Shown here: piece by piece, positions 48,266-56,229 of the stretch | Layout: every line of letters starts with the position of its first letter | How positions within the stretch are numbered: the stretch's first letter is position 1 | NCBI GenBank assembly: GCA_024648695.1 | Contig: JACAVV010000018.1 | Span: 1-64,000 of the forward strand | DNA length: 64,000 nucleotides | From: Nitrospina sp. | GTDB taxonomy: Bacteria; Nitrospinota; Nitrospinia; Nitrospinales; JACRGP01 | Direction: 5' to 3' | Program-made: the position numbers and the translations under genes | The notes under the pieces: model-generated | The model's input: the letters and a program-made list of their open reading frames with translations, nothing else | Databases searched by the model: none | Told to the model about the DNA's origin: nothing

Positions 48266-49189
48266 CTGGACGAGATTTTACAGGATAAAAGAAAAGGGTT
48301 CAGATCCGGCTTTGCCAGCATCGTTGGGAAACCCAATGTCGGCAAATCGACCCTGCTGAACCGTCTGGTTCTGGAGAAGATTGCCGCGATTTCCAATCGG
48401 CCCCAAACCACCCGCAATAAGATTCGTGGAATCTGCCACCTTCCGGGCGGGCAAATCATCCTTCTGGACACTCCAGGGATTCATCAATCGACTGCCAAAT
48501 TCAATCAGTATATGGTGAAAACCGCCCTCAGCACTTATGACGACGTCGATTTGATTCTTTTCGTTATTGATGCCAGGCAGAAGTTTTGCGAGGAAGACGA
48601 ATTTGTCTTAAAATCGCTCATTAAGACCCAGGCTCCAAAACTCTTGATTGTAAATAAAATTGATTTGATTCCTAAGCCGGAAATTCTGGAATTGATTCAT
48701 ACTCTGCATGACAGGGATAACTTCAAAGCCATCATTCCCGTTTCTGCCTTGAAAAAAGATGGGCTCGATATTTTATCAAATGCCATTCTGGAACACTTGC
48801 CCGAGGGACCCGAGTACTACCCTTTTGGAACTGTAACCGATTGCCCGGAAAAATTCATTCTGGCCGAAATGATTCGGGAAAAGTTCGTCCGTACCACGCA
48901 TATGGAATTACCCCATTCCGTGGCGGTTGAGGTGGATTCCTTCTACGAAGGTAAACGGGGAATGAATGTGGTCGAGGCCACCGTATTTTGTGAAAAGGAA
49001 TCGCATAAGAAAATTCTTATTGGAAATAAGGGGTCACGATTAAAAAACATCGGCACCCTGGCCAGAGAAGAAATTGAGAAACGTTTTGGCAGTAAAGTTT
49101 ATCTAAATCTTTTTGTTAAATTAAAGAAAAACTGGCGAACCAACGATGCTTATCTGAAGGAATTGGGTTACACACATGATTCATATTAA
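48266..49189 (+). CDS. era: GTPase Era with non-canonical start
   Basis: Ribosome-assembly GTPase binding the 16S rRNA 3' end. G1 GKPNVGKS lies at 48329-48352, G3 DTPG, G4 NKID and the C-terminal KH domain with IGNKGSRLKNIG are all in one frame to the stop at 49187. The frame is closed by TAG at 48236 and has no ATG, GTG or TTG before the G1 motif. CTG 48266 with GGAGAG 5 nt upstream gives 307 aa, normal for Era; ATT 48275 is a second choice. An out-of-frame ATG at 48246 would join the frame if one A were added to AAAA, so a sequencing indel is possible. Overlaps map by 14 bp. Confidence 0.85.
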   Translation: MDEILQDKRKGFRSGFASIVGKPNVGKSTLLNRLVLEKIAAISNRPQTTRNKIRGICHLPGGQIILLDTPGIHQSTAKFNQYMVKTALSTYDDVDLILFVIDARQKFCEEDEFVLKSLIKTQAPKLLIVNKIDLIPKPEILELIHTLHDRDNFKAIIPVSALKKDGLDILSNAILEHLPEGPEYYPFGTVTDCPEKFILAEMIREKFVRTTHMELPHSVAVEVDSFYEGKRGMNVVEATVFCEKESHKKILIGNKGSRLKNIGTLAREEIEKRFGSKVYLNLFVKLKKNWRTNDAYLKELGYTHDSY

Positions 49190-49937
49190 AACCGACGAAG
49201 AAATCGAGTTGATGCGCAAGTCTTGTCGACTGGCGGCGGAGACGCTCCTCATGATCGAACCCTATATCAAGCCAGGTGTGACAACCAATCGTTTGAACGA
49301 TATTTGCCACGACTTTATCGTGAGCCACGATGCCTACCCCTCACCTTTAAACTACAGAGGATTCCCAAAAAGTATCTGTTCTTCCGTAAATGAAGAAATA
49401 TGCCATGGAATTCCATCCGACCGCAAATTGCGCAACGGCGATATTGTCAACTTGGACATCACCACATTTTTAAACGGTTTTCATGGTGATACCAACCGAA
49501 CTTTTTATGTCGGGTCGCCTCGAAAAAATGCGCAAAAATTGATGGAAGTGACCCTGGAATGCTTTCACAAAGCTATTGATGTAGTTCGACCCGGCGCACA
49601 TTTGGGTGATATTGGCGCGACCATTCAGCAACATGTCGAGAGTAGAGGGTTTTCGGTGGTCCGTGAATTTTGCGGGCATGGAATTGGCAGAAACTTTCAT
49701 GAAGAACCGCAGGTTTTGCATTTTGGCAGTTTTGGGCAGGGGGTTAAATTGAAAAAAGGCATGACTTTCACCATCGAACCCATGATCAACGCCGGCAAAC
49801 CCGAGCTCCGAATTTTAAGCGATAACTGGACTGCCGTGACTATGGACGGATCTCTTTCCTGCCAGTTCGAACACACCATTCTGGTGACTGAAGACGGCCA
49901 TGAAGTCATGACCCGAATCGAAGGCACCCCGGTTTAA
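49176..49937 (+). CDS. map: methionine aminopeptidase
   Basis: 253 aa type-I MetAP removing N-terminal Met. Conserved metal ligands are visible: NLDITTFLNGFHGDTNRTF (two Asp), the His in CGHGIGRNFHEEP, Glu in FTIEPM and Glu in QFEHTILV. The start overlaps the era end by 14 bp, so translation is probably coupled. No zinc-finger N-extension. Confidence 0.95.
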   Translation: MIHIKTDEEIELMRKSCRLAAETLLMIEPYIKPGVTTNRLNDICHDFIVSHDAYPSPLNYRGFPKSICSSVNEEICHGIPSDRKLRNGDIVNLDITTFLNGFHGDTNRTFYVGSPRKNAQKLMEVTLECFHKAIDVVRPGAHLGDIGATIQQHVESRGFSVVREFCGHGIGRNFHEEPQVLHFGSFGQGVKLKKGMTFTIEPMINAGKPELRILSDNWTAVTMDGSLSCQFEHTILVTEDGHEVMTRIEGTPV

Positions 49938-49946
49938 ATTCTCCCC

Positions 49947-49980
49947 GAATCGCATTCCTGTTGATATCGATTCTTATTTT
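49947..49980 (+). terminator. weak terminator after map
   Basis: GAATCG (49947-49952) pairs with CGATTC (49968-49973), 15-nt loop, followed by TTATTTT. Short stem, so only a moderate candidate. Confidence 0.4.
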
Positions 49981-50013
49981 CCATATCAATAATAAAATAT
50001 TTAAATTCAATGG

Positions 50014-50041
50014 TTTACAAGTTATTTTTGTATGTTATACT
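50014..50041 (+). promoter_or_regulatory. candidate sigma70 promoter of bfr
   Basis: TTTACA (50014-50019) and TATACT (50036-50041), 5/6 matches each, 16-nt spacer. No Fur-type palindrome was seen here, unlike the neighbouring promoters. Confidence 0.6.
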
Positions 50042-50082
50042 TTGCCAAAAGAGTGATTAATAATTAACATTTGGAGGTAACT

Positions 50083-50559
50083 ATGAAAGGTCATGATGAA
50101 ATAATTGAAGCCCTTAATGATGTGTTAATGGCGGAATTAACGGCGATCAATATTTATTTCATTCATTACAAAATGGAAGAAAACTGGGGCTTTGAAAAAC
50201 TGGCTCAACACGCCAAAAAAGAGTCTTTTGGTGAGATGAAGCATGCTGAAGAAATTATCGAACGAATTCTGTTTTTGGAAGGCGTGCCCAATATGTCCCG
50301 CTATGATGCTGTATTGGTTGGGGAAACTTGCGAAGAGCATTTAAACAATCAATACAAAATCGAGACCCAGCATGTCGAGCGTTTGCGAAAAGCCATTCAG
50401 TTAAGTATGGAAAAGCAGGATTTTGGTACCAAGGAAATGCTGGACCATATTCTACAGGAAACTGAGGAAAGCGCCGATTGGTTGGAAACCCAGTTTCAAC
50501 GAATCAAGGACGTCGGAATTCAAAATTACCTGTCTGAGCATATGCATGTTGAAGAATAA
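50083..50559 (+). CDS. bfr: bacterioferritin with altered ferroxidase site
   Basis: 158 aa, the exact length of E. coli Bfr and alignable without gaps. Haem ligand Met52 is present (GEMKHAE), as are Glu18, Glu51, His54 and Glu94. The positions of ferroxidase ligands Glu127 and His130 are Thr and Ser (ETEESADWLET against DEEGHIDWLET). The diiron site is therefore incomplete, as in haem-carrying subunits of two-subunit bacterioferritins. A second, ferroxidase-competent subunit would be expected elsewhere. Start ATG 50083 with GGAGG 5 nt upstream; TTG 50071 rejected. Convergent with fur. Confidence 0.95.
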   Translation: MKGHDEIIEALNDVLMAELTAINIYFIHYKMEENWGFEKLAQHAKKESFGEMKHAEEIIERILFLEGVPNMSRYDAVLVGETCEEHLNNQYKIETQHVERLRKAIQLSMEKQDFGTKEMLDHILQETEESADWLETQFQRIKDVGIQNYLSEHMHVEE

Positions 50560-50583
50560 AAAATAAAGATTAACAATTTTTCA

Positions 50584-50612
50584 GTGGGGGAGGGTAACTC
50601 AATCTCCCCCAC
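50584..50612. terminator. bidirectional terminator between bfr and fur
   Basis: Perfect 9-bp stem GTGGGGGAG/CTCCCCCAC with an 11-nt loop. T-rich sequence follows on the plus strand (CTGGTTTTACTTTTT) and, for fur, TGAAAAATTG on the minus. It sits between two convergent stops. Confidence 0.75.
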
Positions 50613-50618
50613 CTGGTT

Positions 50619-51047
50619 TTACTTTTTACAATCTTCGCAAATTCCAATAAGGGTTAAACGGTGATAATAAATGCTAAACCCTCGGGATTGCGCCACCTCC
50701 TCCTGATATTGTCGAATTTTAGGATGTTCGAATTCGATAATCTTTCCGCAAACTTCGCAAACCAGATGGTCATGTTGTTCCTGGGTTGAAGACTTTTCAA
50801 ACAGGATGCTTCCGTTAGGCATTATAAACTCCCTGGCCAAACTGCAGGCCGTTAATAATTTCATAGTTCTGTAAACCGTTGCGATTCCGATTTGGGGATC
50901 CAGGTCGCTTGCTTTTTGAAACAGTTTTTCAACGGAAAAATGACCTTCTGTTTGAAGAAAAACTTCAAAAATGAGAACTCTTTGGGGTGTGAGGCGTAAA
51001 CCCAAAGTTTTTATGTGATCCCGAAACCTGTTGAATTCTAATGACAT
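50619..51047 (-). CDS. fur: Fur-family metalloregulator
   Basis: 142 aa from ATG 51047. Winged helix (about 10-85; LTPQRVLIFEVFLQTEGHFS, ATVYRTMKLL), the HDHLVCEVCG metal motif and a C-terminal CEDC, giving two CxxC pairs for structural zinc. An in-frame ATG at 51080 would place the Fur box inside the coding region, so I reject it, although the SD of 51047 (GAAGG) is only 2 nt away. Fe-dependent repressor by context: four matching boxes lie at its own and adjacent promoters. PerR is a less likely alternative. Confidence 0.88.
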   Translation of the reverse strand: MSLEFNRFRDHIKTLGLRLTPQRVLIFEVFLQTEGHFSVEKLFQKASDLDPQIGIATVYRTMKLLTACSLAREFIMPNGSILFEKSSTQEQHDHLVCEVCGKIIEFEHPKIRQYQEEVAQSRGFSIYYHRLTLIGICEDCKK

Positions 51048-51064
51048 AACCTTCTTATTTAAAA

Positions 51065-51079
51065 TGAGAATCATTTTCA
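51065..51079 (-). promoter_or_regulatory. Fur box upstream of fur (autoregulation)
   Basis: TGAGAAT-C-ATTTTCA, a 7-1-7 palindrome with 12 of 14 matches to TGATAATnATTATCA, starting 18 bp upstream of the fur start codon. Confidence 0.75.
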
Positions 51080-51209
51080 TTATTATATGATAACAGGAGA
51101 AATGTCAAAAAAATAATTGGTTAAGGTGGGGAGAGGGCTATAATAAGTATTTATTTACAAAGGTTTAAAAAATAAAATGAAATTTCCTGTATTTTTAAGA
51201 ACATTTTAG

Positions 51210-51238
51210 TTGACAAAAGGGAAGTAATCTTTTAAGCT
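51210..51238 (+). promoter_or_regulatory. promoter of the [2Fe-2S] protein gene
   Basis: Perfect TTGACA (51210-51215), 17-nt spacer, weak -10 TAAGCT (51233-51238). A Fur box lies 4 bp downstream of the -10. Confidence 0.55.
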
Positions 51239-51242
51239 GTTT

Positions 51243-51257
51243 TGAGAATGGTTATCA
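51243..51257 (+). promoter_or_regulatory. Fur box before the [2Fe-2S] protein gene
   Basis: TGAGAAT-G-GTTATCA, 12/14 match to the 7-1-7 Fur consensus, between the -10 and the ATG at 51276, over the expected transcription start. Confidence 0.75.
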
Positions 51258-51275
51258 AAATTAATTGGGTGAGCT

Positions 51276-51551
51276 ATGAAAACGACGATTGAGCGGAAAG
51301 AGACTATTGCAGTATGTTCTGGAGCAGGGTGCAGGGCGTGGTCTTCTGAAACGATTTCAAAAAAGCTAAACAATTTGTCCGGTTTATACTCAGAAATGGG
51401 TTACGAAATTGTAGAAGTACCCTGTTTAAAAAAGTGTGGGGGTGGAGCCACGGTTCAGATGAGTGGTTGCTCTCGAGAAGTCAAGATTCGAAAGCCTGAA
51501 GAGGCTTTGCAACTTTTATTTTCTCAGCAAGTGGAGATGGCCATCGCGTAG
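51276..51551 (+). CDS. small thioredoxin-fold [2Fe-2S] ferredoxin-like protein
   Basis: 91 aa. Cysteines C14 and C19 (CSGAGC) and C50 and C54 (CLKKC) give C-x4-C-x30-C-x3-C, the cluster pattern of NuoE/HoxE and of the N-terminal domain of NuoF-like hydrogenase subunits; a fifth Cys (C65) follows. It stands alone as a single domain with its own Fur-controlled promoter, not beside any Nuo or hydrogenase gene. An electron carrier or Fe-S sensor made under iron limitation is plausible, but no specific role is known. Confidence 0.75.
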   Translation: MKTTIERKETIAVCSGAGCRAWSSETISKKLNNLSGLYSEMGYEIVEVPCLKKCGGGATVQMSGCSREVKIRKPEEALQLLFSQQVEMAIA

Positions 51552-51591
51552 TTTAGAAATAAATATTTAATAAAAATTTTTATCATTATTT

Positions 51592-51612
51592 TGAGAATGA
51601 TAATCATTATTG
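51592..51612 (+). promoter_or_regulatory. overlapping double Fur box before the DUF2325 gene
   Basis: Sequence from 51592 matches the 19-bp consensus GATAATGATAATCATTATC at 17 positions (51593-51611). It can be read as two overlapping 7-1-7 motifs (51592-51606 and 51598-51612). It is the best box of the four, 45 bp before ATG 51657. Confidence 0.85.
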
Positions 51613-51656
51613 ATATTAATTGATTGCCGCTACAGGCAATTTTGGAGGTTCTATAA

Positions 51657-51941
51657 ATGAGTATTGGAATTTTAGGTGGTTTGGATCGTTTGAAAAGAAA
51701 TTATGAAAAAGAGGGGCGGGACCGGGGATACAAGGTCAAGGTGTTTGGTCAACGGGTTCCAAATCTTTTGCAACGTCTATCCGGGGTGAATGGCATTGTA
51801 CTCTTTACCGGTATGGTATCGCATCCTTTAGCGATGGAAGCCATTCGGTTTGCCAAGCAAAATAACATTCCGGTAGAGCGAACTCATTCCAGCGGTATGT
51901 CCGGATTCAAAAAGTGCCTGGACGAAATATCACTCTTTTGA
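51657..51941 (+). CDS. DUF2325 protein
   Basis: 94 aa matching the DUF2325 pattern: N-terminal GILGGLDRLKRNYEKEGRDRG, central VNGIVLFTGMVSHP and C-terminal HSSGMSGFKKCLDEI. Family function is unknown to me. GGAGG lies 8 nt upstream. Its own strong Fur box and its place between an Fe-S protein and a porin point to a job in iron metabolism (inference). Confidence 0.8.
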   Translation: MSIGILGGLDRLKRNYEKEGRDRGYKVKVFGQRVPNLLQRLSGVNGIVLFTGMVSHPLAMEAIRFAKQNNIPVERTHSSGMSGFKKCLDEISLF

Positions 51942-52052
51942 ACTATAATTTTTAATACTATTCTCATTATTTAAGGGTAAGGCAATGCATAGGTTGATGG
52001 TGGGATTATTTATATAGTTCTGTTTTTTTATTGAAAAAAAGCTGAATTTCTA

Positions 52053-52081
52053 TTGACAAACTTAATGCATTGTTTTAAAAA
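52053..52081 (+). promoter_or_regulatory. promoter of the porin gene
   Basis: Perfect TTGACA (52053-52058), 17-nt spacer and -10 TAAAAA (52076-52081, 4/6). The Fur box begins on the next base. About 140 nt of leader precede the ATG at 52234; no other feature was recognised in 51942-52233. Confidence 0.6.
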
Positions 52082-52096
52082 TGAGAACCATTTTCA
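52082..52096 (+). promoter_or_regulatory. Fur box before the porin gene
   Basis: TGAGAAC-C-ATTTTCA, 11/14 match to the 7-1-7 consensus, abutting the -10 so that bound Fur would block RNA polymerase. Confidence 0.7.
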
Positions 52097-52233
52097 AAAT
52101 TAAATTGTTTTTTGTGTTTGATGGAAGCTACCCTGGGTTAGGGTAATACTTTAAAAAAATAAGTTCTCTTTCCTGAGGAGAGAGCGCTTTAGTTAAATTT
52201 CGTTTACAAACTTTGACGAGGAGAAAAGGTTTA

Positions 52234-53511
52234 ATGAACTCTATTAGGTCAATTTTCAGGATTTCTTTAATGAGTTGCCTGATTTTCATGGTTCCTTCCC
52301 TTGCGGTGGCCGTGGATGTAACTCAGGAAAAACTCAGTTTGGAAGAAGTTCAGCAACGTTTGGATATTTTATCTGATGAACTGGACGATCTGGCTTCCGG
52401 AAATTTAGCCAGCGGATCCCAGGGTTTTAGAACCAACGTGTTTGGTTACGGTGAATTGCACTACACGAATTTTACGGACGGTAGCAATTTTGATAGATTT
52501 GACAAGCATCGTTTTGTATTAGGTGTTTATTCTCGAATTGCAGATTGGATCCAGCTAAACGCCGAATTGGATTATGAGCATGCGGGTCAACAAATTGAAT
52601 TTGAATTGGGCTATCTGGATTTTCTTTTCAGTCCCAAATTCAACTTTCGTGCTGGTGTTGTCCTTGTACCCGTTGGTTTCATAAACGAATACCACGAGCC
52701 TAACCTGTATTGGACGGTGGAGCGTCCTGTGTTACAAAACCGGGTCATTCCTACCAGTTGGCAAGGGTCGGGTGCCGGGTTCTGGGGAACTCCGATTCCA
52801 GGGTTCAACTACCGCTTTTATATTTTAAACGCTGTACAGTCCATTCGCCCTACCAATTGTACAAATGGTTCTGGTGTTGGAAACGGTGGAAACTGCGGAC
52901 GTTTTCAGGGCTCCAGTGGTATTCGGAGCGGTCGATTGCAGGCTAACAACGCCATCGGTGAGGATTTTGCGTTCACCGGGCGCCTGGAATACAGCAATTC
53001 CCGTATTCCTGGTTTGCAACTTGGGTTTTCCTGGTACACTGCTGAAACCACCCACGATATTATCGATGAAGGTGGACGGACCACTTTACTGGAAGGTGAT
53101 GTGAAATACCGGAGAAAATGGTTCGAAATGAATGCCACTGTAGTTAACATTGATATTGGCGATGCTCAGGAACTCAATGAATTCGCTTTTGCTGAAGGAA
53201 CCAATAGCGGTGTTATTCCGGAGCAAATATTTGGATACAATATCCAAGTAGGAGTTCATCTCTTACAATTATTAAAAATGAGAACCCAGCATGATGTAGT
53301 TCCGTATATTTTTTGGGAGGATATCGACCTTCATAAAGATGTTCCAGATGGGTTTGCAAAGAATGAAGTCAGGAATATGGATATTATTACAGCGGGAATC
53401 GCCTACTTGCCGGTTCCTCAAGTATCCCTGAAACTGGACTTCACAAACACCAATTTTGGAAATGGTACTCATGAGAATAAGCTAGGTATGGCGGTTTCTT
53501 ATTTGTATTGA
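52234..53511 (+). CDS. outer-membrane porin-like beta-barrel protein
   Basis: 425 aa. Signal peptide (MSCLIFMVPSLAVAV), short coiled coil (LSLEEVQQRLDILSDELDDL) and then alternating beta strands to the C-terminus ending SYLY, aromatic-terminal as expected for a BAM substrate. Resembles phosphate-selective/OprP-type barrels in layout (FGYGELHYTNF; GAGFWGTPIPGF). Start ATG 52234 with AAAAGG 4 nt upstream; TTG 52213 rejected. The Fur-type operator suggests uptake of an iron form across the outer membrane without TonB; that is inference. Confidence 0.82.
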   Translation: MNSIRSIFRISLMSCLIFMVPSLAVAVDVTQEKLSLEEVQQRLDILSDELDDLASGNLASGSQGFRTNVFGYGELHYTNFTDGSNFDRFDKHRFVLGVYSRIADWIQLNAELDYEHAGQQIEFELGYLDFLFSPKFNFRAGVVLVPVGFINEYHEPNLYWTVERPVLQNRVIPTSWQGSGAGFWGTPIPGFNYRFYILNAVQSIRPTNCTNGSGVGNGGNCGRFQGSSGIRSGRLQANNAIGEDFAFTGRLEYSNSRIPGLQLGFSWYTAETTHDIIDEGGRTTLLEGDVKYRRKWFEMNATVVNIDIGDAQELNEFAFAEGTNSGVIPEQIFGYNIQVGVHLLQLLKMRTQHDVVPYIFWEDIDLHKDVPDGFAKNEVRNMDIITAGIAYLPVPQVSLKLDFTNTNFGNGTHENKLGMAVSYLY

Positions 53512-53538
53512 TTTCAATGTTGTACCACCTCCTTGTCT

Positions 53539-53574
53539 AGATGGGCTCTTCCCTTTTTGGGGAGGAGCCCATCT
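53539..53574 (+). terminator. terminator-like hairpin after the porin gene
   Basis: AGATGGGCTC (53539-53548) pairs with GAGCCCATCT (53565-53574); an inner CCC/GGG extends the stem. It is 27 bp after the porin stop, with only a modest T-rich tail (TGTTATTTG). Confidence 0.6.
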
Positions 53575-53673
53575 TGTTATTTGAGGGAAAAACAACTATT
53601 ATGGACTACGCAATATCTTTTGATTTCCAAATTCAACTCTCCGAGTTTCCTGAAATTTTTCCGGACAATTATT

Positions 53674-54258
53674 TTGAATTTTTCCAGTTCCAAATTTAGT
53701 AAGGTTGGTTGTTTTTTGCTTTTGTGGCTATTTTTGGTGCCACAGGACTTTTTATTTGCCCAGGCTGTGGAGAAAAAGGTTTTGCGCCTTCAGGTTTTCC
53801 TGACTAAAAAGGAAGCCCTTGATCTGGCTTTTCCGGGCGCTGATGAAATATTAAAAAAGAAGTATTGGTTGAAAGACGAGCACCGCGAGGCAATTGGAAA
53901 ATTATGCCAACAAAAAATTGATGATCGTCGGATTACCTATTATATTGGGAAAAAAGCGGGCAATATAATGGGCTATATGGTCATTGATCACAGAATCGGT
54001 AAAAACTACCCGATTACTTATATGGTGGTCATTAATCCCGACGGCACCGTGCGGGATGTCGAAATTATGGTGTACAGGGAACCGCATGGGTGGGAGGTTC
54101 GGTTTGAGACATTTATGCGCCAGTTTTTTGGAAAAAATGTAGATTCCGATTTTAACGATATCACCTCCATTACGGGAGCGACCTTATCGGTAAACTCCAT
54201 GCGAGCAAGCGTCTATAAAGCGGTTTCTGCCTTTAAGGTGCTGGTATTGGATCAGTAG
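53674..54258 (+). CDS. exported FMN-binding domain protein
   Basis: About 194 aa. FMN_bind domain (RnfG/NqrC type) in the C-terminal half, with the flavinylation-type motif SITGATLS for covalent FMN on Thr. The frame is open from 53533 but has no ATG or GTG in front. TTG 53674 gives a good signal peptide (CFLLLWLFLVPQDFLFAQA); TTG 53620 is an alternative, and anything before 53575 would run through the porin terminator hairpin. Function by family is extracytoplasmic electron transfer; next to the porin it could reduce ferric iron in the periplasm (inference). Confidence 0.78.
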   Translation: MNFSSSKFSKVGCFLLLWLFLVPQDFLFAQAVEKKVLRLQVFLTKKEALDLAFPGADEILKKKYWLKDEHREAIGKLCQQKIDDRRITYYIGKKAGNIMGYMVIDHRIGKNYPITYMVVINPDGTVRDVEIMVYREPHGWEVRFETFMRQFFGKNVDSDFNDITSITGATLSVNSMRASVYKAVSAFKVLVLDQ

Positions 54259-54347
54259 TTCCCAGAGGGGTAAGGCCTTTCACTGGATTTAAGTTATGTA
54301 TTATCTGGAACCTTGTTTCAATCTTCATAACAGGGAAAAAACGTTTT

Positions 54348-56087
54348 TTAGAGAGGAGCGCCTTGCTTTTCAGGCAGGTAAATTTGAAATTTGGTGCCAT
54401 GGGGCGACCGGTTTTTAACAGTCATTTTGCCTCCATGACGGACTATTATCTTATTACAAATGGTAAGACCCAGTCCAGTTCCTTCATATTCCATTCTATT
54501 GTGTAGTCGTTGAAAAGGTTTAAATATTTTATCTATATATTGTTCATCGATTCCAATACCGTTATCTTCAATTGATATTGCCCATTCTCCGTTTCCGTCC
54601 ATTGAGCTATCCAAAATAACTTCAGGTGGCACTCCTTCGCGTGAATATTTCAAAGCGTTTCCAATCAGATTTTGAAATAGTTGATGCATTTGGGTAGGGT
54701 CCGCTTCCAGCTTTGGCAGGGTTTTTATGGCTACCGAGCCCTGGCTTCTGGCGATTCGGGTTTCCAGTCCGTTTAATACATTTTTAACCACCATATTGAG
54801 ATCCACAGATTGAAATAATTGATCTCTTACCCCCAGTCTGGAATAAGCCAAAAGGTCTTCTATCAATACTTTCATGGCTTCAGCGGTTTTCCGCATACGG
54901 GCTAAATAATCCAGGGTGATCTCGTCTGCATCCCCGAGTTTTGCGGCAATCATATCCCCGAATGTAATAATTTTTCTTAAAGGTTCCTGAAGGTCGTGGG
55001 ATGCCACTAGAGTAAAGTCCTCCAACTCACTGGAATATTTTGAGAGGTTTTCTTCAGATCGTTTTAGTTCGATGGCGACGCCAGCAACGTAAGCACAACA
55101 TTGGACGATTTCCAACTCCAATTCAGTGGCGGGTTGTTTCTTTGAAAAGGTAAGAGCAAACGTCCCCAGCACTCTTTCTTTGGAGTCCAGGATGGGTGCT
55201 GAAAAACAGGATTTTAATCCCTGGGTCTGTGCAAAGTCTTTAAACGCCTCCCAACGGGGATCCGTACTGATATCCTCCACAATAACCAATTCTTTAGTAT
55301 AGGCCGCTGTACCACAGGATCCTGCCAGGGGGCCAATGACTAATCCATTAAAGGCGTCTTTAACCTCCTTGGAAAAGCTGGGTGTCGACCCATCGATCAA
55401 TCGTGTTCCACAATTGTCCAACAACAAAATGGAGGCAAATGCATTTTCTACAAAACCTTCCGCTCCCAGGGTCAGGTAATCAAAAATTTCACCCAACGGC
55501 TTCCCGGAAGCCAATTTGTTTAAAACCTCTTTCTGGCATTCTAAAAAGCTGTGGAGTTGGTTCAATCTTTTTGTTGCAACCTGCTTTTCTCCCATTAATT
55601 GTTCAATGACTTTATCTTTGGTCAGGCCATTGAGATGACTCTCAATCTGCTCCTTGCCTTGAAGAAGAAGTTTCTCCGCGTTTATTACAAAAAATTTTTC
55701 TTTATCATCCTGAATGCAAAGGACACCAAAAAGTCTTCCGTCCGGCCAAAATAACGGTAAGCCCAAATAGGCAATATTGTTGTTATGGGCAGAAGCCTGA
55801 ATAGCCCAGATCGGATCCTGAAAAGCATTGGGGATAAAAACCTTGCATTTTTCCTTCAGGGTCCTTTTGCAATAATGGAAGAGAATGTCTGTATGATCTC
55901 CTGAATAGGGGAAAGCTTCAGGTGGAGGCCAGGAGGCAATAATCTTGGGATTGGGTTCTTTTGGGATTAATATTCCCGCAAAGGGAATTACCAGAACCTG
56001 GGCCAAGGTCTGCAACATTCCTTTCCATTTGTTTAATTGATCCAGGTTTAGGAGATCTTTGTTAAATTCTTGGGTTACGGTGTCCAT
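54348..56087 (-). CDS. GAF-GAF sensor histidine kinase
   Basis: 579 aa, soluble. GAF-like domain (about 20-160), coiled coil, second GAF (about 185-335; AGSCGTAAYTKELVIVEDISTDPRWE), HisKA with phospho-acceptor in VASHDLQEPLRKI and HATPase_c (N box NLIGNALKYS, G1 EDNGIGI, G2 GTGLGL). The DLQEP H-box is that of phytochrome-like kinases. No response regulator is adjacent. ATG 56087. Confidence 0.92.
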   Translation of the reverse strand: MDTVTQEFNKDLLNLDQLNKWKGMLQTLAQVLVIPFAGILIPKEPNPKIIASWPPPEAFPYSGDHTDILFHYCKRTLKEKCKVFIPNAFQDPIWAIQASAHNNNIAYLGLPLFWPDGRLFGVLCIQDDKEKFFVINAEKLLLQGKEQIESHLNGLTKDKVIEQLMGEKQVATKRLNQLHSFLECQKEVLNKLASGKPLGEIFDYLTLGAEGFVENAFASILLLDNCGTRLIDGSTPSFSKEVKDAFNGLVIGPLAGSCGTAAYTKELVIVEDISTDPRWEAFKDFAQTQGLKSCFSAPILDSKERVLGTFALTFSKKQPATELELEIVQCCAYVAGVAIELKRSEENLSKYSSELEDFTLVASHDLQEPLRKIITFGDMIAAKLGDADEITLDYLARMRKTAEAMKVLIEDLLAYSRLGVRDQLFQSVDLNMVVKNVLNGLETRIARSQGSVAIKTLPKLEADPTQMHQLFQNLIGNALKYSREGVPPEVILDSSMDGNGEWAISIEDNGIGIDEQYIDKIFKPFQRLHNRMEYEGTGLGLTICNKIIVRHGGKMTVKNRSPHGTKFQIYLPEKQGAPL

Positions 56088-56229
56088 TTTCTCGGGTGGA
56101 ATAAATGGAATGCTGGTTTGTTTTGGGAGATATTCCTGAAAATACTACAATAAAAATTCCTTAAAGGAAAACTTTTATTCCATGAATTTATTGATTTTAA
56201 AAAAGGGAAAGAGTTGGGAATAAATAGTG

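Noticed and set aside
48512-49189. Short Era starting at ATG 48512
   Set aside because: It would lack the P-loop and switch regions that are encoded intact just upstream in the same frame.
51047-51080. fur start at ATG 51080
   Set aside because: It would place the Fur operator in the coding region and add a non-conserved leader; ATG 51047 fits the family N-terminus.
53533-53673. N-terminal 47 codons of the FMN-binding frame
   Set aside because: They run through the porin terminator hairpin and have no ATG; the signal peptide begins only at TTG 53674.
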